Assembly: GCA_964655935.1 (NCBI GenBank)
Contig: CAZZNY010000002.1
Span: 62,001-126,000 of the forward strand
Length of the DNA stretch: 64,000 bases
From: CAZZNY01 sp964655935
GTDB lineage: Bacteria > Patescibacteriota > Gracilibacteria > BD1-5 > UBA2023
Direction: 5' to 3'
The translations under genes were made by a program, and so were the position numbers. Shown here piece by piece: positions 63,201 through 64,000 of the stretch; position 1 is the stretch's first letter, and every line of letters begins with the position of its first letter. The notes under the pieces are model-generated. The model did not search any database. It saw nothing but the letters and a program-made list of their open reading frames with translations, and was not told where the DNA came from.

Positions 63201-64000
63201 GTATTGTCTGGGATTACGTTTACATTACTAGTAGATCGTACGATGACCGGTCCAGCGGTCGGAGTCGCAGGAGAAAGCTCGACTGACGTAAGAATCGGAG
63301 CATCAACCACATTTGCTACTTCAAAAGCAGATTTTACGGTAAAAGGAGAACTATTTTGAGCAAAAGTTACTTCGTGTTGACCATTTTCAGTCGCCGTATA
63401 TTCACCTTCAAAAAGAGCAAATGGCTGAATTCCAGAAATTCCAAAACTAGTAACTATAAAATGAGTATCCGTTGTGGAAAAATCAAAACTTGGAAGTGCT
63501 ACAAGATTCGTCTGAGAAATATCTTTTATTACTTTTACGACAACAGTCGCGGTCGTATCTCCTCCTGAGTTATTGGATACACTTGCCGGATCGGCCTTGA
63601 GTGGAGCATTATCGAAAGTACCAGAAAGAGAACATCGTACCGTAGATGCTTTTCTACCATTTGAAACTTGCACAGAAAAGGTTCAAAGATCACCGTTTAC
63701 ATAAGTACCAGGCTTTGGGGTTACTTTGACTTGATTTCAGATTTGGGTCACCTCAAAATAATCCTTAAGATTACCGAGTGTATTCTCGAGAAGAGTGTAT
63801 GTAAGTGGTAATCCTTGTGGATCAGTCGCAGGAATCGTGAACATTTTTCCTTCTGAAAAAATCGGATCCGCACCAGCTGAAAGAGCGAGAGTCGAAGGAA
63901 CCGACGGAGCTTGAGTTTCGGGAGTATTTGTCCCACGACAACCAGTCATGGCAAGAGCGACTCAAGTCGTCGCAAGCATAACCTTGCTTATATCAGTGTT
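60209..64000 (-). CDS. Very large Ig/FN3/cadherin-like surface lipoprotein (5' partial)
   Basis: At least 1263 aa; seven standard-code fragments lie in one frame. Near the window edge the N-terminus reads ISKVMLATTGVALAMTGC, a lipoprotein signal whose lipobox Cys is at 63936-63938; the true start is probably just outside, with ATG 63979 as fallback. The mature chain is a string of beta-sandwich modules: cadherin-like (SFSYTL-type TDPQGLPLTYTLLENTLG), DUF-type Ig repeats (VSNGRKASTVRCSLSG), a He_PIG-like module (TYTVSNLPTGYSFDAASRTL), an FN3 module (APSALVATNKTTTSFTLSWV) and further Ig repeats to the C-terminus. Probably a long adhesin anchored to the envelope. Confidence 0.82.

Noticed and set aside
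1..64000. UGA = Trp (Mycoplasma-type code 4).
   Set aside because: The recoded positions coincide with conserved glycines (Walker A, nucleotide-binding and metal-site loops), and TGG is used normally for Trp.
1..64000. Prophage or insertion sequence with transposase.
   Set aside because: No transposase, integrase or phage structural gene was recognised; the only mobile-looking sequences are short non-coding repeats.

Overview
This window reads correctly only if UGA is sense. Conserved housekeeping families (ruvX, uppS, smpB, dus, rarA, nrdA/nrdB, rsmE, dnaJ-like, CDF transporter, metallophosphoesterase) are all broken by in-frame TGA, and each is restored to family length when TGA is read as glycine. 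Many of these TGAs fall on positions that are glycine across the family. TAA and TAG are the only stops used, apart from one suspect gene. This is genetic code 25, known from the Absconditabacteria (SR1) and Gracilibacteria (BD1-5) of the Candidate Phyla Radiation. I cannot tell the two apart from this window. AT-rich DNA, compact gene families and a surface-protein-heavy content fit such an episymbiotic bacterium. All CDS coordinates below are code-25 coordinates.

Layout. 1-3.1 kb: 3' part of a degenerate EAL protein, convergent with a secreted 3D/peptidoglycan-binding protein. 3.6-12.5 kb: information-processing core (nusA, rplI, ruvX, uppS, smpB, an rsmF-like methylase) plus a membrane protein, a NUDIX hydrolase and a TrmB-type regulator. 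12.7-21.2 kb: three large unrecognised proteins, a dihydrouridine synthase, a UPF0489 protein and RecX. 21.2-24.8 kb: a pilin-like protein with a FISUMP-type domain, divergent from a CARDB-repeat secreted protein. 24.8-28.9 kb: class I ribonucleotide reductase (nrdA, nrdB). 29.3-33.4 kb: LamG pilin, rarA and a pair of overlapping paralogous small genes. 33.4-37.6 kb: a two-component system with three exported proteins downstream. 37.9-38.07 kb: a candidate structured ncRNA. 38.2-45.9 kb: cell-surface locus (SGNH/SLH protein, two LamG pilins, GH26-like hydrolase). 46.1-53.7 kb: CDF transporter, CHASE2-adenylate cyclase divergent from a FecR/TSP3 protein, metallophosphoesterase, rsmE, GIY-YIG protein. 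53.8-57.3 kb: SpoU methylase, a membrane-protein gene that looks foreign, a DnaJ-like protein, a small anchored protein and a repeat lipoprotein. 57.6-64 kb: a pilin-FecR fusion convergent with a very large Ig/FN3-type surface lipoprotein that runs off the window.

Themes. (i) Five pilin-like proteins carry different C-terminal modules (FISUMP, LamG x3, FecR), and two share an almost identical 698-bp 5' half, which suggests a cassette-style surface repertoire. (ii) Nearly every operon boundary carries small GC-rich palindromes or a ~150-bp hairpin element present three and a half times. (iii) Almost no start codon has a Shine-Dalgarno sequence; the one clear exception is the putative foreign gene at 54429, which also ends in TGA. 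(iv) Intrinsic terminators are well formed and often shared between convergent genes.
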